From positions 322,246 to 386,245 of the forward strand of contig NW_005195584.1 of the NCBI RefSeq assembly GCF_000372725.1: a stretch of DNA of 64,000 nt. Reading direction: 5' to 3'. Source of the stretch: Emiliania huxleyi CCMP1516. Taxonomy: Eukaryota; Haptophyta; Isochrysidales; Noelaerhabdaceae. The first letter of the stretch is position 1. Every line of letters begins with the position of its first letter. The notes beneath the pieces were generated by a model. It ran no database searches. It worked only from the letters and a program-made list of their open reading frames with translations, and was not told the origin of the DNA. Positions 42,060 through 52,178 of the stretch are shown piece after piece. Position numbers and translations under genes: made by a program.

Positions 42060-43034
42060 CTACCCCCGTCTCCTGCTCGCCGTTCCCCCGCCGCCGCCGC
42101 CCTCGTCAACCGCCAGAGGGGCAGGGACGACCTCCGAAGCGAGGGGCTCGCCCGAGCCGAGGAGGGTGAGGGAGCGGTCCTCCGGCCGGAAGATCAGGGG
42201 CGCACCGTTCGGGACGTCGAGGTGCACCGCGTCCTCGAGCGGCAGGCCGCTGATGCCTGCGATGAGGGAGCGAAGCGCGTTCTTGCTCGAGACGACGAGG
42301 ACGGTCTTGCCCGCCTGCGCGGCGGGCAGGATCTCGTCCCGCCAGCACGGCAGGACGCGCGCGGTGGTGTCCTCGAACGACTCCGCCCTGGGCACCTCCG
42401 CCGCCGCCGCCGCCTCCCCGCCCTCTCTGGAGGCGGCCCCGCCAGCCCTGTTCTGGCCGCTCGGGGCCTGGGCCACGGCGAGGGAGGCGGTGACTGCACT
42501 GCTTCGCGCCGGGTCGTAGCACGAGCCCCGCTCGAGCGGCGGGGGCACGCGCCTCAGCTCCTCGAAGCCGCTCTCGCCGAGGAACCGCCTCGTCTCGTCC
42601 TTATTCAGCCCAGTCAGCGCCCCGTACATGCGCTCGTTGAGCCGCCACCGCCGCTCGACCGGCGTGTTGAAGGAGTCGAGAGCCTCGAGCACGAGCCACG
42701 CGGTCTTGATGGTCCGCTTGAGCGTCGAGGTGTAGCACACGTCCACACAGACGCCGGCAGCAGCCAGCTGCGCCGCGGCGTCGAGCGCCTCCGCCTCGCC
42801 CCTTTGCGTCAGCGGCACGTCCACCCAGCCCGTGAAGCGGTTGGCCGCGTTCCACTCGCTCTCGCCGTGGCGCAGAAAGATGATGTCGCCGGACGGGGCG
42901 CACGGCGGATCGATCACGCACTCGTCCTCCGGCGGCCGTAAGCGGGTGAGCTGTGCGAGCCGCCTCGCGGCGGCGGACCAGCGGCGGAGGCCTGCTGGCT
43001 GAGGCACCAACGAGAAGCAGAGGAGGACGATCAT
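42060..43034 (-). CDS. Phosphoglycerate mutase-like protein (histidine phosphatase superfamily)
   Basis: Histidine-phosphatase superfamily, dPGM branch: interconverts 3- and 2-phosphoglycerate in glycolysis if active. Seen: IIFLRHGESEWNAANRFTGWVDVPLTQRGEAEA (phosphohistidine RHG motif), YTSTLKRTIKTAWLVLE, RRWRLNERMYGALTGLNKDET, ESFEDTTARVLPCWRDEILP and DVPNGAPLIF. Where bacterial and animal enzymes have the second catalytic His (AHGNSLR), this one reads VVSSKNALRSLI, as in the SSENA variant known from plants and algae. An Ala/Gly/Ser-rich stretch of about 40 residues (VTASLAVAQAPSGQNRAGG...) separates the two halves of the catalytic core. The ATG at 43034 opens a hydrophobic, Arg-bearing N-terminus (MIVLLCFSLVPQPAGLRRW), possibly an organelle leader. 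Single exon. Confidence 0.85.
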   Translation of the reverse strand: MIVLLCFSLVPQPAGLRRWSAAARRLAQLTRLRPPEDECVIDPPCAPSGDIIFLRHGESEWNAANRFTGWVDVPLTQRGEAEALDAAAQLAAAGVCVDVCYTSTLKRTIKTAWLVLEALDSFNTPVERRWRLNERMYGALTGLNKDETRRFLGESGFEELRRVPPPLERGSCYDPARSSAVTASLAVAQAPSGQNRAGGAASREGGEAAAAAEVPRAESFEDTTARVLPCWRDEILPAAQAGKTVLVVSSKNALRSLIAGISGLPLEDAVHLDVPNGAPLIFRPEDRSLTLLGSGEPLASEVVPAPLAVDEGGGGGGTASRRRG

Positions 43035-43131
43035 CGAGTCGCGTCGCTCGAGGTGTGTCGTCGGGCCAGCATATTTTCTTTTTGTAAAGGCAAACTAGTT
43101 GGGGGAGGGCGCCCCGGGCTGGAGGTCTTTT

Positions 43132-44020
43132 TCAGTTGCAAGCATGATGATAGGCAAGGCGTTCAGGGTAGTGAAGAAATAAGGAGAAGAGGACATGGTT
43201 CGACCTCGCGTGAAGCGACCTTGAGTCCTTGACAATGATCAATGTCAATGACCTTCCTTGACACCTGAGAGCTGAGTGGAATGCCGCAATGCCGTGCGTA
43301 ACCAACAGCGGGTCGTTGCTGACGAGTGGTGTGAGTACCATCAATGTTGGCACCATGGCAAAGGCGCAACTCTGAGGTGACTTCACGAGCATGCGCACCC
43401 ATTTGACGCAGAGGTATCCGACGGCCGAGCCGGCTTCGTAGCCGCTGAGAAATGCAGAGTTGCCGCCGAGGGAGACCAAGCCCGGTGGCAATCCGAAGCA
43501 TCGTGATCGAACGGTGCAGAGCCACTCAAAGTACTCCGTGCGCTCATCAAGAAGCAGGTATCTATGGCTAGCCGAAGACGAAGCTGGGAGTAGTAGTATC
43601 GGGTGGCGTTTGAAAATCAGCTGAACTTGATTTCCTTCCAGCGCCCAATGCCGCACTTCCGACAAGCCGCAATGGGGCAACATGACCTGGTTTGAGCTCC
43701 CAATTTCGCAGCGAAAGGTGTGCATCGAGATTCAGCAACGGGGCAAGTCCTTCAGGCCAACGCCAATCGCAATCGTTTGACGTTTCGCAGTTGGGGCGAA
43801 GTTCGGTCTTCCTCTTCGTCATCGATCGGCGGCGAGAGGCGGCGAGTGGTGACGCGAATTTCAACCGAAATCGCGCCACCCTTTGTGCACTTTGAGCAAG
43901 AGTCACTCCTCGTCTCTCGGTCTCGCAATGATGTTGTTGACGGTTGAATTTTTGCCGATTTCTGTAAGCGTCCATTTTTGAATAGGTTTGGAAACCACCG
44001 AGGGGTATACGATTCCACAT
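43132..44020 (-). CDS. Possible unknown gene, lower GC than surroundings
   Basis: Low confidence. An ATG frame at 43725-43132 (197 codons) has ordinary composition, unlike the Arg/Pro shadows elsewhere: RYLLLDERTEYFEWLCTVRSRCFGLPPGLVSLGGNSAFLSGYEAGSAVGYLCVKWVRMLVKSPQ. A second minus frame above it (44020-43568) overlaps and could supply upstream exons. The DNA here is visibly less GC-rich than its neighbours, which may mean a recent arrival, a decayed element or relaxed non-coding DNA. No family was recognised. Confidence 0.3.
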
Positions 44021-44739
44021 AATTCATCCGACGGAAACGAGGCGATGGCACCTGAATCCTGATTCGGGGAGCAGTGGGGGGGGGGGGTGAGGATTTGGTT
44101 CTGAAGAAGGTGGGGCAGTACCGAGGGGGATGGGGTAGGGTCACCCTTTGAGTGAGCGAGGGCTGTGGCGCCGACGGCGGCACCCTTGTACGAGGCTGTG
44201 AGGGGAGCGGCGGCGAGAGGGGGGGCGGCGGCGACGCAGCCAGGCGAGCCGCGCGCGCGCGCGACTGAGGGAAGCGCGGGCGGCGGGAAGGAGAACGGCG
44301 GCGGCGGCGAGGCGCAAAACGGGGGCGGCGGAAGTGGGGGCGACGGCGGCGGCGGAGTGAACGGCGGCGCGCGCACGGACGGCGACGAAATCGACGGCGG
44401 GAAGGGGCGGGGCTGCATGGCGGCGGCGGGCGCGCGCACATTCGTCGTGTTTTCGCATTGTGGCATTCCACGTCCTCCTCGGCGACCTGCGTGCGCGGGA
44501 ACGGCAGGGGTCATGTCGCGCGCACCGGGCGGCGCCGTGCTCGCAGCAGCCGGGATCGCGGCAGAGTATGGTGGAGAGCTCTACCCGCGCACCTGCCCAG
44601 CGAGGAGCTCGACGCCGCTCCTGGGAGGCGTGGCAGGGATCTCGGCGACGTTGGAGAGGCAGCGGGCGCACGATGTCGTGGGCGACGCCCGTCCGCAGCC
44701 ACGTCGTGGTGACGATGACTTTTAGCATCGCGAAGGGGT

Positions 44740-45463
44740 TTTCTTGTATCAGGCGTTGGCGGAGGCGGCGGTCGACGCCGTCTACGGGGCGCTCGTAGCG
44801 GCGACGCTCGAGGAGTGGGCGGGCGCGAGCACGGACAACCCCGTCTCCGCGGCGGACGCTCGAGGCCCAGGCCTCGAGTGTCAGCAGTGCTTTGGGAGCT
44901 TTTACGACGAGTTTGGCGTGGAGCCGTGGCTGTGGCGCCGGGCGTTGCGTGAGGGCTGGTCGGAGCTGGGGGGCTGGTCGAGAGAGGAGATGGAGGCGGC
45001 GGAGAAGGAGATCTGGCGTGGCGAGAGTTCTGAGATCTCTCAGCTAGGCGAGTGGGTCTGCGATGCTTGCCTGGAGGGCTATTTGGGGGGGGGCTTTGGC
45101 GACTACTCGGAGCTGCGCAGCGGCTACGTTGCGCCGTATCCGAGTTACCCCTGGATAGGTCGCTCGCGCGACCTCTCCTGGATGCGCAAGGGGCCCATAG
45201 GGGTCACGCGAAGGGAGGCGCTGTTAGCGGCGGAGGAGGCGAAGGCGGCCGCGCGGGCGGCGGAGAAGGCGGCGCGGGCAGCGGAGGGGGGGAAGGGCGG
45301 CGGCAGCGGGCGGCAGTCCCGCGAGGCACGCCGGCGGAAGGGTTCGTCTTCGCGGGGCGGGGTGCGCACTGCGCGCCGCGAGGATGAGGAGCCTGAGCCA
45401 GGGGAGGGTTGGGAAGGGGGGGCGAGGCCGGAGGAGTATGGCGGCCTCTTCGACGGCCCATAA
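44740..45463 (+). CDS. Unknown protein, 3' exon(s)
   Basis: Not recognised. An acceptor-like TTGTATCAG at 44736-44744 opens ALAEAAVDAVYGALVAATLEEWAG. Then ECQQCFGSFYDEFGVEPWLWRRALREGWSELGGWSREEMEAAEKEIWR and WVCDACLEGYLGGGFG follow; the paired CxxC motifs (CQQC, CDAC) suggest a small zinc-binding unit. The C-terminal third is Lys/Arg/Glu/Gly-rich and disordered. No ATG in this frame is convincing, so 5' exons probably lie in 44150-44700 (for example the plus frame with GGAVLAAAGIAAEYGGELYPR); I could not join them reliably. Confidence 0.5.
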
Positions 45464-45530
45464 GGGGCCGTTGTCTGCTGTGCCTTTTGTGGTGCTAGTT
45501 CGTGCCAGTCAGCTGTGAGAGGACTGTCTA

Positions 45531-45543
45531 GAATTCTTGTATC
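45531..45543 (+). promoter_or_regulatory. GAATTCTTGTATC upstream motif (METTL9)
   Basis: Coding-strand motif 25-35 nt upstream of the METTL9 ATG, a variant of the window-wide AAATTCTTTTTCTCG set. Confidence 0.35.
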
Positions 45544-45564
45544 AGGGCTCGAGTTAGGTCGGAC

Positions 45565-47070
45565 ATGGTTCGCGCCAACGGCGGCGCGCCGCCGTCGGTG
45601 TGGCCGTCCCTCCGGCAGCGGACTGCGGCTCTCCTCCGCGACATCTACGCCGAGCTCATCACCGAGGGCGCCGCACGTGCGCTCTCCCGCCTCCCGCCGC
45701 CCGCGAGCGAGGCGGTCGGGGACGCCGCCGGCTGTCGGGACGAGGCCGGCGAGTCTCCTGTCCTCCCCGAGATGGGCGCCGCGTCGTCCGCGGCGCTCTG
45801 GACGCTGTCCGTCCTCGTCGCCGGCGTCGGCTCCATGGAGTCGAGGCTCTCGAGCGACTCGCTGCCGTGCCGGACGGTGCGGGAGGCGACGCCGCTCGAG
45901 CTGCGCGCAAACGCCGGCACGCTGGGCCGGGACTACCTGCCTTCGGCCTACGACCCGTGGCTCGGCCCGCGCTCGGCCGGCGTGATCCGGCTGCGGTACG
46001 GCTTTGACGCGCGGCGCCTCTCGCAGCGGCCCGGCGCGGGCGCGTGCGAGTACACTCCGGTTGGCCTTGACGGGCAGACCGAGGCGTGGGTGCGAGGGTG
46101 CCTCGCCAAGCCGGCGGCGGCGTCGCGCCTCGCCGTGTGGCGCGCGCTCAAGCGGCGGCTCTACCACTACGACGCGGGAGTGCTCGCCTTCCACGCCTTC
46201 CCGCGCAACTACCTCCTCTCGCCCGCGCACTGGGAGGAGCTGCTCGCCGGCCGGCCAAACGGCGGGCTGGCCGCGGCGCTCGACGTGGGCGCGGGCGACG
46301 GCTCCCTCTGCTCGCCGTACGCGCGCCTCTTCGGCAGCGTCACCGTCACCGAGCTCACTTCGCCCCTCGTCTGGCGGCTCAAGGCGACCCCGACGCAGGG
46401 AGCGAGCCTGCAGGCGGTCGCGACGGCCGAGCTGACGCCGCGCGCGCTCGGCCGCGAGCAGTTCGACGTCGCCTTCTGCCTCAACGTCCTCGACCGCTGC
46501 AAGGACCCCGTCCGGATGGTCGAGCAGCTCCACGCCCTCCTCCCGCCGGGCGGCTGGCTCGTCGTCGCGGTCGTCCTCCCGTGGCTCCAGTCGCCTTAGT
46601 GAATAGCGAATTGACGGTAATCGACTGTTAACTAGGTCGTCCTCCCGTGGCTCCAGTCGGACGCCGTCGCGCGCGGCTCGCACCAGCGGCGTGCGCGCGT
46701 CGTCGGCGGCGATTTCGAGGCGGCGGCCGCGTCGCTGCTCGACTCGCTCCTCCTGCCGGCCGGCTTCGAGGCCCTCCGCCTCGTGCGCGCACCCTACCTC
46801 TGCGCGGGCGACCGCAACTCGCCCGTCGCCGTCCTCGACTCTGCGGTGGTCCTGCTGCGCAAGGCGGGGCCGGGGGCGGACGGCGCCGCCGCCGCCACGC
46901 GGGAGGCGACGCAGGCGCGGCAGGCGTCGGCGGAGGCGAAGCGCGCCACGCCGCCGCCGGCCCGCCCCACCGCCCAGTCGGCGCACCCGCACGTCGACGA
47001 GACGCGCTGCACCGAGTGCGGCGTGCTCGAGGGCTTCCGCCAGGGCAGCGCCGGCCCCGCGAGAAAGTAG
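45565..47070 (+). CDS. METTL9/DREV protein-histidine methyltransferase
   Basis: METTL9 (DREV) family; the animal enzyme makes pros-methylhistidine at HxH motifs. ATG at 45565. Family features: AFHAFPRNYLLSPAHWEELLAG; AAALDVGAGDGSLCSPYARLFGSVTVTELTSPLVWRLKA (SAM loop); FDVAFCLNVLDRCKDPVRMVEQLHALLPPGGWLVVA; then, after the 66-nt intron 46570-46635, VVLPWLQSDAVARG...LLPAGFEALRLVRAPYLCAGDRNSPVAVLDSAVVLLRK, which matches the family's C-terminal R-x-PYLCEGD and VLD-A-V-VL. Without splicing the frame stops at 46600, before that conserved part. An Ala-rich tail ends TRCTECGVLEGFRQGSAGPARK. Confidence 0.9.
46570..46635 (+). other. Duplication-flanked GT-AG intron in METTL9
   Basis: The first 25 nt of the intron, GTCGTCCTCCCGTGGCTCCA plus GTCGC/G, are repeated without change at the start of the next exon (46636-46659), 66 nt away. 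The 42-nt filler is AT-rich and ends TTAACTAG. Removing one copy gives VVAVVLPWLQSDAVARG, as the family needs. Confidence 0.88.
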
Positions 47071-47403
47071 GTGGCGAGTGTGGCTCGGTGCGCGCAGTGA
47101 ACGCGAGGAATCAGCTTGCGCGAGGAATCAGCTCGCTTTTCCCTATTATGTAATAGTCTAATAGACTGCAGCATGCACACTCGGAAAAGTATAAAATTAC
47201 GCGAAGTGAAGCCGACCTCCCTCCCCCCCACGAGCCACGTCGTGTTCTCGTGACTGCACCAGGCGCACTCGAGTGGAGCACTTTTTTCGACGTTAGAGTG
47301 AGAGAGTGTCTCTGACGCGCTCTCGTCGTTCCCACCTAGCCCCTGACACTAATCGTAACCCCAACCCCTTACCCCAACGTAGCCGTTCCGTGGGAACGTC
47401 GAG
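47071..47403. other. Intergenic / unsolved 5' region of the DUF1800 fusion, with degenerate telomere-like repeat
   Basis: 47350-47380 reads CTAATCGTAACCCCAACCCC then TTACCCCAACGTAG, like decayed C-rich telomere units ending in an acceptor-like GTAG, directly before an open frame (PFRGNVEMGGGLRWKNNL). CTCGTCGTTCCCAC (47326-47339) and GTGGGAACGTCGAG (47390-47403) form an inverted repeat around it with one mismatch. No exon was recognised upstream. Confidence 0.5.
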
Positions 47404-50400
47404 ATGGGCGGTGGGCTCCGGTGGAAGAACAACCTGGTCGACCCCGCCCGGCTGAATGGCAAGTACCGCGATGTTTTCCCGAAGCACGACCTCTTCGGTG
47501 GGCACCTCGGCGACAGGCATCCTCCCCTTCTCACCCTCTCCACTGCTCAGCTATTGTAGTCCTCTCCTCTGGCCTCACACCGGCCGGCACCTCGCTCAAA
47601 AAGACCAATGCGGCATAGGTACCCGCTGTGCTCCGATCTGCCCGACAAGGCGTGGCTACGCAAGGGCGCGACGTACCGCTACCTCGGCACGCGGCCTGCA
47701 CCGTTCGGCTTCTCCGAGCCCACCTACTCCCGAAGAGATCCCCCGTTGTTTAACCAGTGGATTCACTGGTGGATCGGCGACCAACCCGACACGATCCTCA
47801 CGCCGGACGCGACGCACTCGCAACTGTTTGACGCGCTATGCGCGCGCGGCTCCGACGGGGCGTGCACCTTTCCGATAGAGGTGGACCTGTCCCAGCACCT
47901 TGCTTGCCACGACGCACCGACGATTTCGTTTACCGAGTACAACCCGCACAACCAACCCGTTGTCATGAATCGCTCAAACGAGTGCGAGATCGAGGAGCCG
48001 CGCGTCGTCCGCATCGTCGACCCCTCGAGCGGCACAGTTGCGTTCTACGAGTACGAGCGGCCGGCGTGCACCGAGCTTACCTTCTTCAACGACGGGAGGC
48101 AGGTGCAGCGCGGGGACTCTTTGCTGTGCTCCGACCCGGCGACGATTGGCGCGGCCGCTTCTTGTTGCCAACATCGGCTTAATTTGGCGGGTCATGTACC
48201 GGCGTCCAACAACGGCTACGCGGAATGCCAGTTCATCGGGGAGCGCGTCAAGTACTCGACCGCCGTCGAGAGGTGTGCGACGCTCGGTCCAAACAACGAC
48301 TACATTAAAGCCGACCCGCAGGTGTGCGATATAACGGTGTATAACTCCCACAAGGGCATCACTCCCGGCGAGGACTGCACCCGAGGCAATGCAAGCTGCT
48401 GCACCCCCGGCGTTGGCTGCACTTCGATCCGCGGGGTGAGCTACTGCGGCGGCAAGGCCTACGAGAACTGGCTCGGCACGCCGTGCGAGCTGCAGATACA
48501 GGTGCACCCGGCGCACGGCGAGATCTCGACGCACGCGCCCGACGTGCTTGTATTTCCGTACCAAGCGGGCGTCGGTTGCTCGGACCCGACCCAACTATAC
48601 GGCCTTGACTCGGGCAACACGTTTCGCGTGCACTGGGCGGGCGGCAGCTACCCCACACCACCAGATTGCGCGGCCGCCTCCGCCTGCACAGTGCACAGCT
48701 CAGGCATTGGCGTGTTCTCGTGCGTGTGCGCGGTGCACGTCGTCACGTCCGCCGTCTTCGACGCGAGCGACGGCGTGCCGAGCGCCGCCGACGTGGAGAC
48801 AGCGCTGACGATCGCCGCGCCGCCGCTCGAGATGTACGACCCCGATGAGTACCGGCTTTGCAACTCGACAGCATGCACCGCGGCGGCACCCGACGTGCTC
48901 GTGTACCTACACAACACGAGCTTCGCGACGGGCGGCTTCAACGAGCAGACGGTCTTCCGGATCGTCCTCAACGGCACGCGGCACGTCTACCTGCTCAACA
49001 GGCTGTCGACAGTAGAGGTGTCTGGCACGAATTTCTCGTTCCGCAACCCGCCGCACTTCATGCGCTGGGCAGAGCAGTCGACGCGCGACGCGCAGCACGA
49101 GACCGACGCGCTGATCGACTCGCTCGTCTACCACCAAAACACGCCGGCCCACACGGCGACGCGGCTCATACAGAAGCTGGTCACGTCCAACCCGTCGCCG
49201 CGGTACGTCAAGCGCGTCGCCGACGCATTCCACACCGGCACGTGCGCCGGCCACGTGTACTCCGGCTCGTATGGCGACCTGGGCGCGACGGTCGCGTGCG
49301 CCCTCCTCGACCGCGAGGCACGGTCGACGACGCTCGACGCCTCTCCGACACACGGCCACCTGCGCGAGCCCTTCTTGCAAGTGATGAACGTGCTGCGCTC
49401 GCTCGAGTTCGCCTCGAAGGACGGTCGGCAGGTGCAGCTCCTCAACTTGGACCAGATCGGGCAGGAGCCCTTCCGGGCGGCTTCCGTCTTCAGCTTCTAC
49501 TCGCCCGAGTATCGCGCGCCTGGTGCTGTCGCGCAGTCGCGGCAGCTGTCACCGGAGGCGGAGGTGACCGCACAGGGCGACTACTACATCGCGAAGCTCA
49601 ACGGCCTCTTCTCGCTCGTCGAGTACGGGCTCTCCGCGTGCAAGGGCGGCTTCGGCCTCCCGATGACTTATCACAGCGACGACCAGTGCGACCGGTACAA
49701 GGGTTCAACCTACGCGGTCGACCACGCGGGGCAGCTCTCGTGGCGCCCGAGCTCGACGCACGGCCCCGATGTGCTCGACGAGCTAGCCCTGCTGCTCACG
49801 GGGGGCAGGCTGGGTGCGAACACTCGCGCGGTCGTCCTCAGCGCTTACGAGCAGGAAGCGTCGGCGAGGGGGCACACTTCTGCGCTCAAGCTGGCTGAGA
49901 AGCTCGTGCTCGCCTCCGCCGAGTTCCACGCTACCAACGCCAACGCCCTGCCGCCGCTCCCCCCGTCGCCCCCGTCGCCCCCGTCGCTACCGCCATCAGA
50001 CCCAGCACCGTCCTCGCCGCCAACAACACCGCCCACATCGCCGCAACCGCCTCTTCAGCCCGCATGGGTGCAGTCGAATCTCGGCGCTGGGAGCAATGAT
50101 GAAGAGCCAGAATGTCCAGGTGGCTACGAACGGATCACCTCCGAAGAAGAGTGCCAAGAAGCTGCCGAGGCCTTGAACGGGCCTGATTGGTTCCACAGCG
50201 CTCGTTCGTGGACCGACTGGCCTCAGGCGTGCTTCATCACCCCAGGGGGGGGTGGGAGAGTCTTCTTCAACGAGATCCTGGACGAAAGTGCCATTGACTG
50301 TGACTCCGGCAGACATTGCAGAGCGGCCGACACCATCTGCAAGCGAGCGCTACCGCCACCCCCCCCATTGCCACCGGCCGCACCTTCCCCGCCGCCCGCA

Positions 50401-51801
50401 CCGCCTCCCGGCGGCGACGATTACAAGGCAGTCATCGTGATCCAACTCTTCGGCGGCCTCGACTCGTTCAACATGCTTGTGCCGCACTCCCTCTGCGACG
50501 CGGCCGCCGGTGGATACGCAGAGTACCTCCAGGCGCGCGGAGGCCTGTTCACTGGCAGGGAAGACAGCGGCGTTGCGCTCAGGCAGGACACCCTCCAACA
50601 GATCGCCGCGGGTGCGAGCTCGAAGCCGCAGCCGTGCGACGTGATGGGGCTGCACCCGAAGCTAGTGAAGACGAAGGCGATGTACGAGAGCGGAGACGCC
50701 GCGATCTACGCCAACATCGGAGCACTCATCGAGCACCTTACGCCCGACGAGTTCTTCGGCGGGGACGGGAGGAAGGAGGTCCCCGACGCACTCTTCTCGC
50801 ACAACGTGCAGGATCGCTTCATGCAGACGCTCTCCAACAACCAGTTCGAGCCGGGCATACTTGGGAAGGTAATGCGCGCGCTCGACGCCCCGGCGTGCGA
50901 CGCGTATGGCAGCACGAGCGCCGGCAGCGCCCGCACGTCGTACAAGACCGGGCTGTACGCCATGCACTCGGGCGCGGCACGAGCACTCGAAGGAGGGCCC
51001 GGCCTCCCTCTCTCTATCGACTCGAGGCGAGGCGACATCCGCCGGCTTTCGGAGTACGAGCAGCTCTGGCCCCACATCGAGAATCTGACGGCCGCGCCCT
51101 CGCGCTCGGTCTTCGCCGAGACGCACTCGCGCGTGCTGGGGCGGGCGATCCAGGACGCGGAGACACTCGGCGATGCGATCGACGCGGCAGCAACGACGAC
51201 GACCTTCAACGACTGCTGCGACGGCGGCAGTTGCGGCTGCTCGTTTGCGATGGCGCTGCGCACCATCGCGCGGGTCATCAAGACGCGCAGCGCGACGGGC
51301 GTGCAGCGCGCGGCCTTCTGGATGGGGACGAGGGGCCTCGACGCGCACGCGTCGATGGACTCTCCAGGCGACGGCATAACGTCGATGATCGACAACGCGG
51401 TCGACGACTTCCGCAAGGAAATGGTGGAGCAGGGGCTGTGGGACAAGGTTACAGTCATCACCCTCTCCGAGTTCGGCAGGACGATCATCGGTAACGGGCG
51501 GGGGACGACGCACGCGTGGGGCGGGAACCAATTGATGTTTGGCGGTGCGGTCAACGGCAGCCGGATCTTAGGGCAATACCCGTCGAAGCTCGGCCCCGAC
51601 GGCGATCGCACGCGCAACGACCGCGGCACGATCGTCCCGACCGAGCCGTGGGAGAGTATGTGGCAGCCGATCGCGCAGTGGATGGGGGTCGCGCCGTGCG
51701 ATCTGCCCAAGGTGATGCCAAACCTGCCCAACTTCCCAGACGCGGGAGAGGGGCGAGTGCTGAGGGTGGAAGATGTGTACGAGGCGGGAGCAGTGGCTTA
51801 G
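47404..51801 (+). CDS. DUF1800-DUF1501 fusion protein, secreted-type
   Basis: Two domains that in bacteria come from neighbouring genes are fused here. Exon 1 (47404-47516: MGGGLRWKNNLVDPARLNGKYRDVFPKHDLFGGHLGD) joins across a GC-AG intron (47517-47618) to YPLCSDLPDKAWLRKGATYRYLG. A large Cys-rich region follows. The DUF1800 C-terminal motif is DALIDSLVYHQNTPAHTATRLIQKLVTSNPSPRYVKRVADAF (49115-49240). A Pro/Ser linker, a short Cys-rich domain (WPQACFITPGGGGRVFFNE, 50130-50340) and another Pro linker lead to DUF1501: VIVIQLFGGLDSFNMLVPH, LHPKLVKTKAMYESGDAAIYANIGAL, DAHASMDSPGDGI, VITLSEFGRTIIGNGRGTTHAWGG. DUF1501 belongs to the alkaline-phosphatase-like superfamily; the joint function is not known. 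The N-terminal part of DUF1800 and a signal peptide are not visible, so upstream exons are probably missing from this model. The ATG at 47404 is only the first in frame. Confidence 0.82.
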
Positions 51802-52137
51802 AGCCGTAAGCCAACAACAACAAAAGCCAGGACCCCAGTGTGCAGTGACGTGTCTCGTCTCAGAGAGTGTTAGCTTTGTTTGGCAAGGATTGCAAAAAAT
51901 CTCTTGCACCGTGATCACGCGAAACGACGACGACTTAAACCATGAGAGTGTGCGAGAGGCGGTGCTGTGAGCACTGCAGGCGATCGGGCGACATGCATGG
52001 GGAGTGTTGCCTGCCCGGCCGCAGCGCGCGGCCCAAACTCCGATCGGGACTACTGCTCCGCGTCCTCAAAGCTCCCGCTCAATCGCGCCGCGATCCTCGC
52101 CGCCACCCCCGCAGCCTCGCTCTCGCCGTACTCTGCG

Positions 52138-52178
<41 letters not shown>

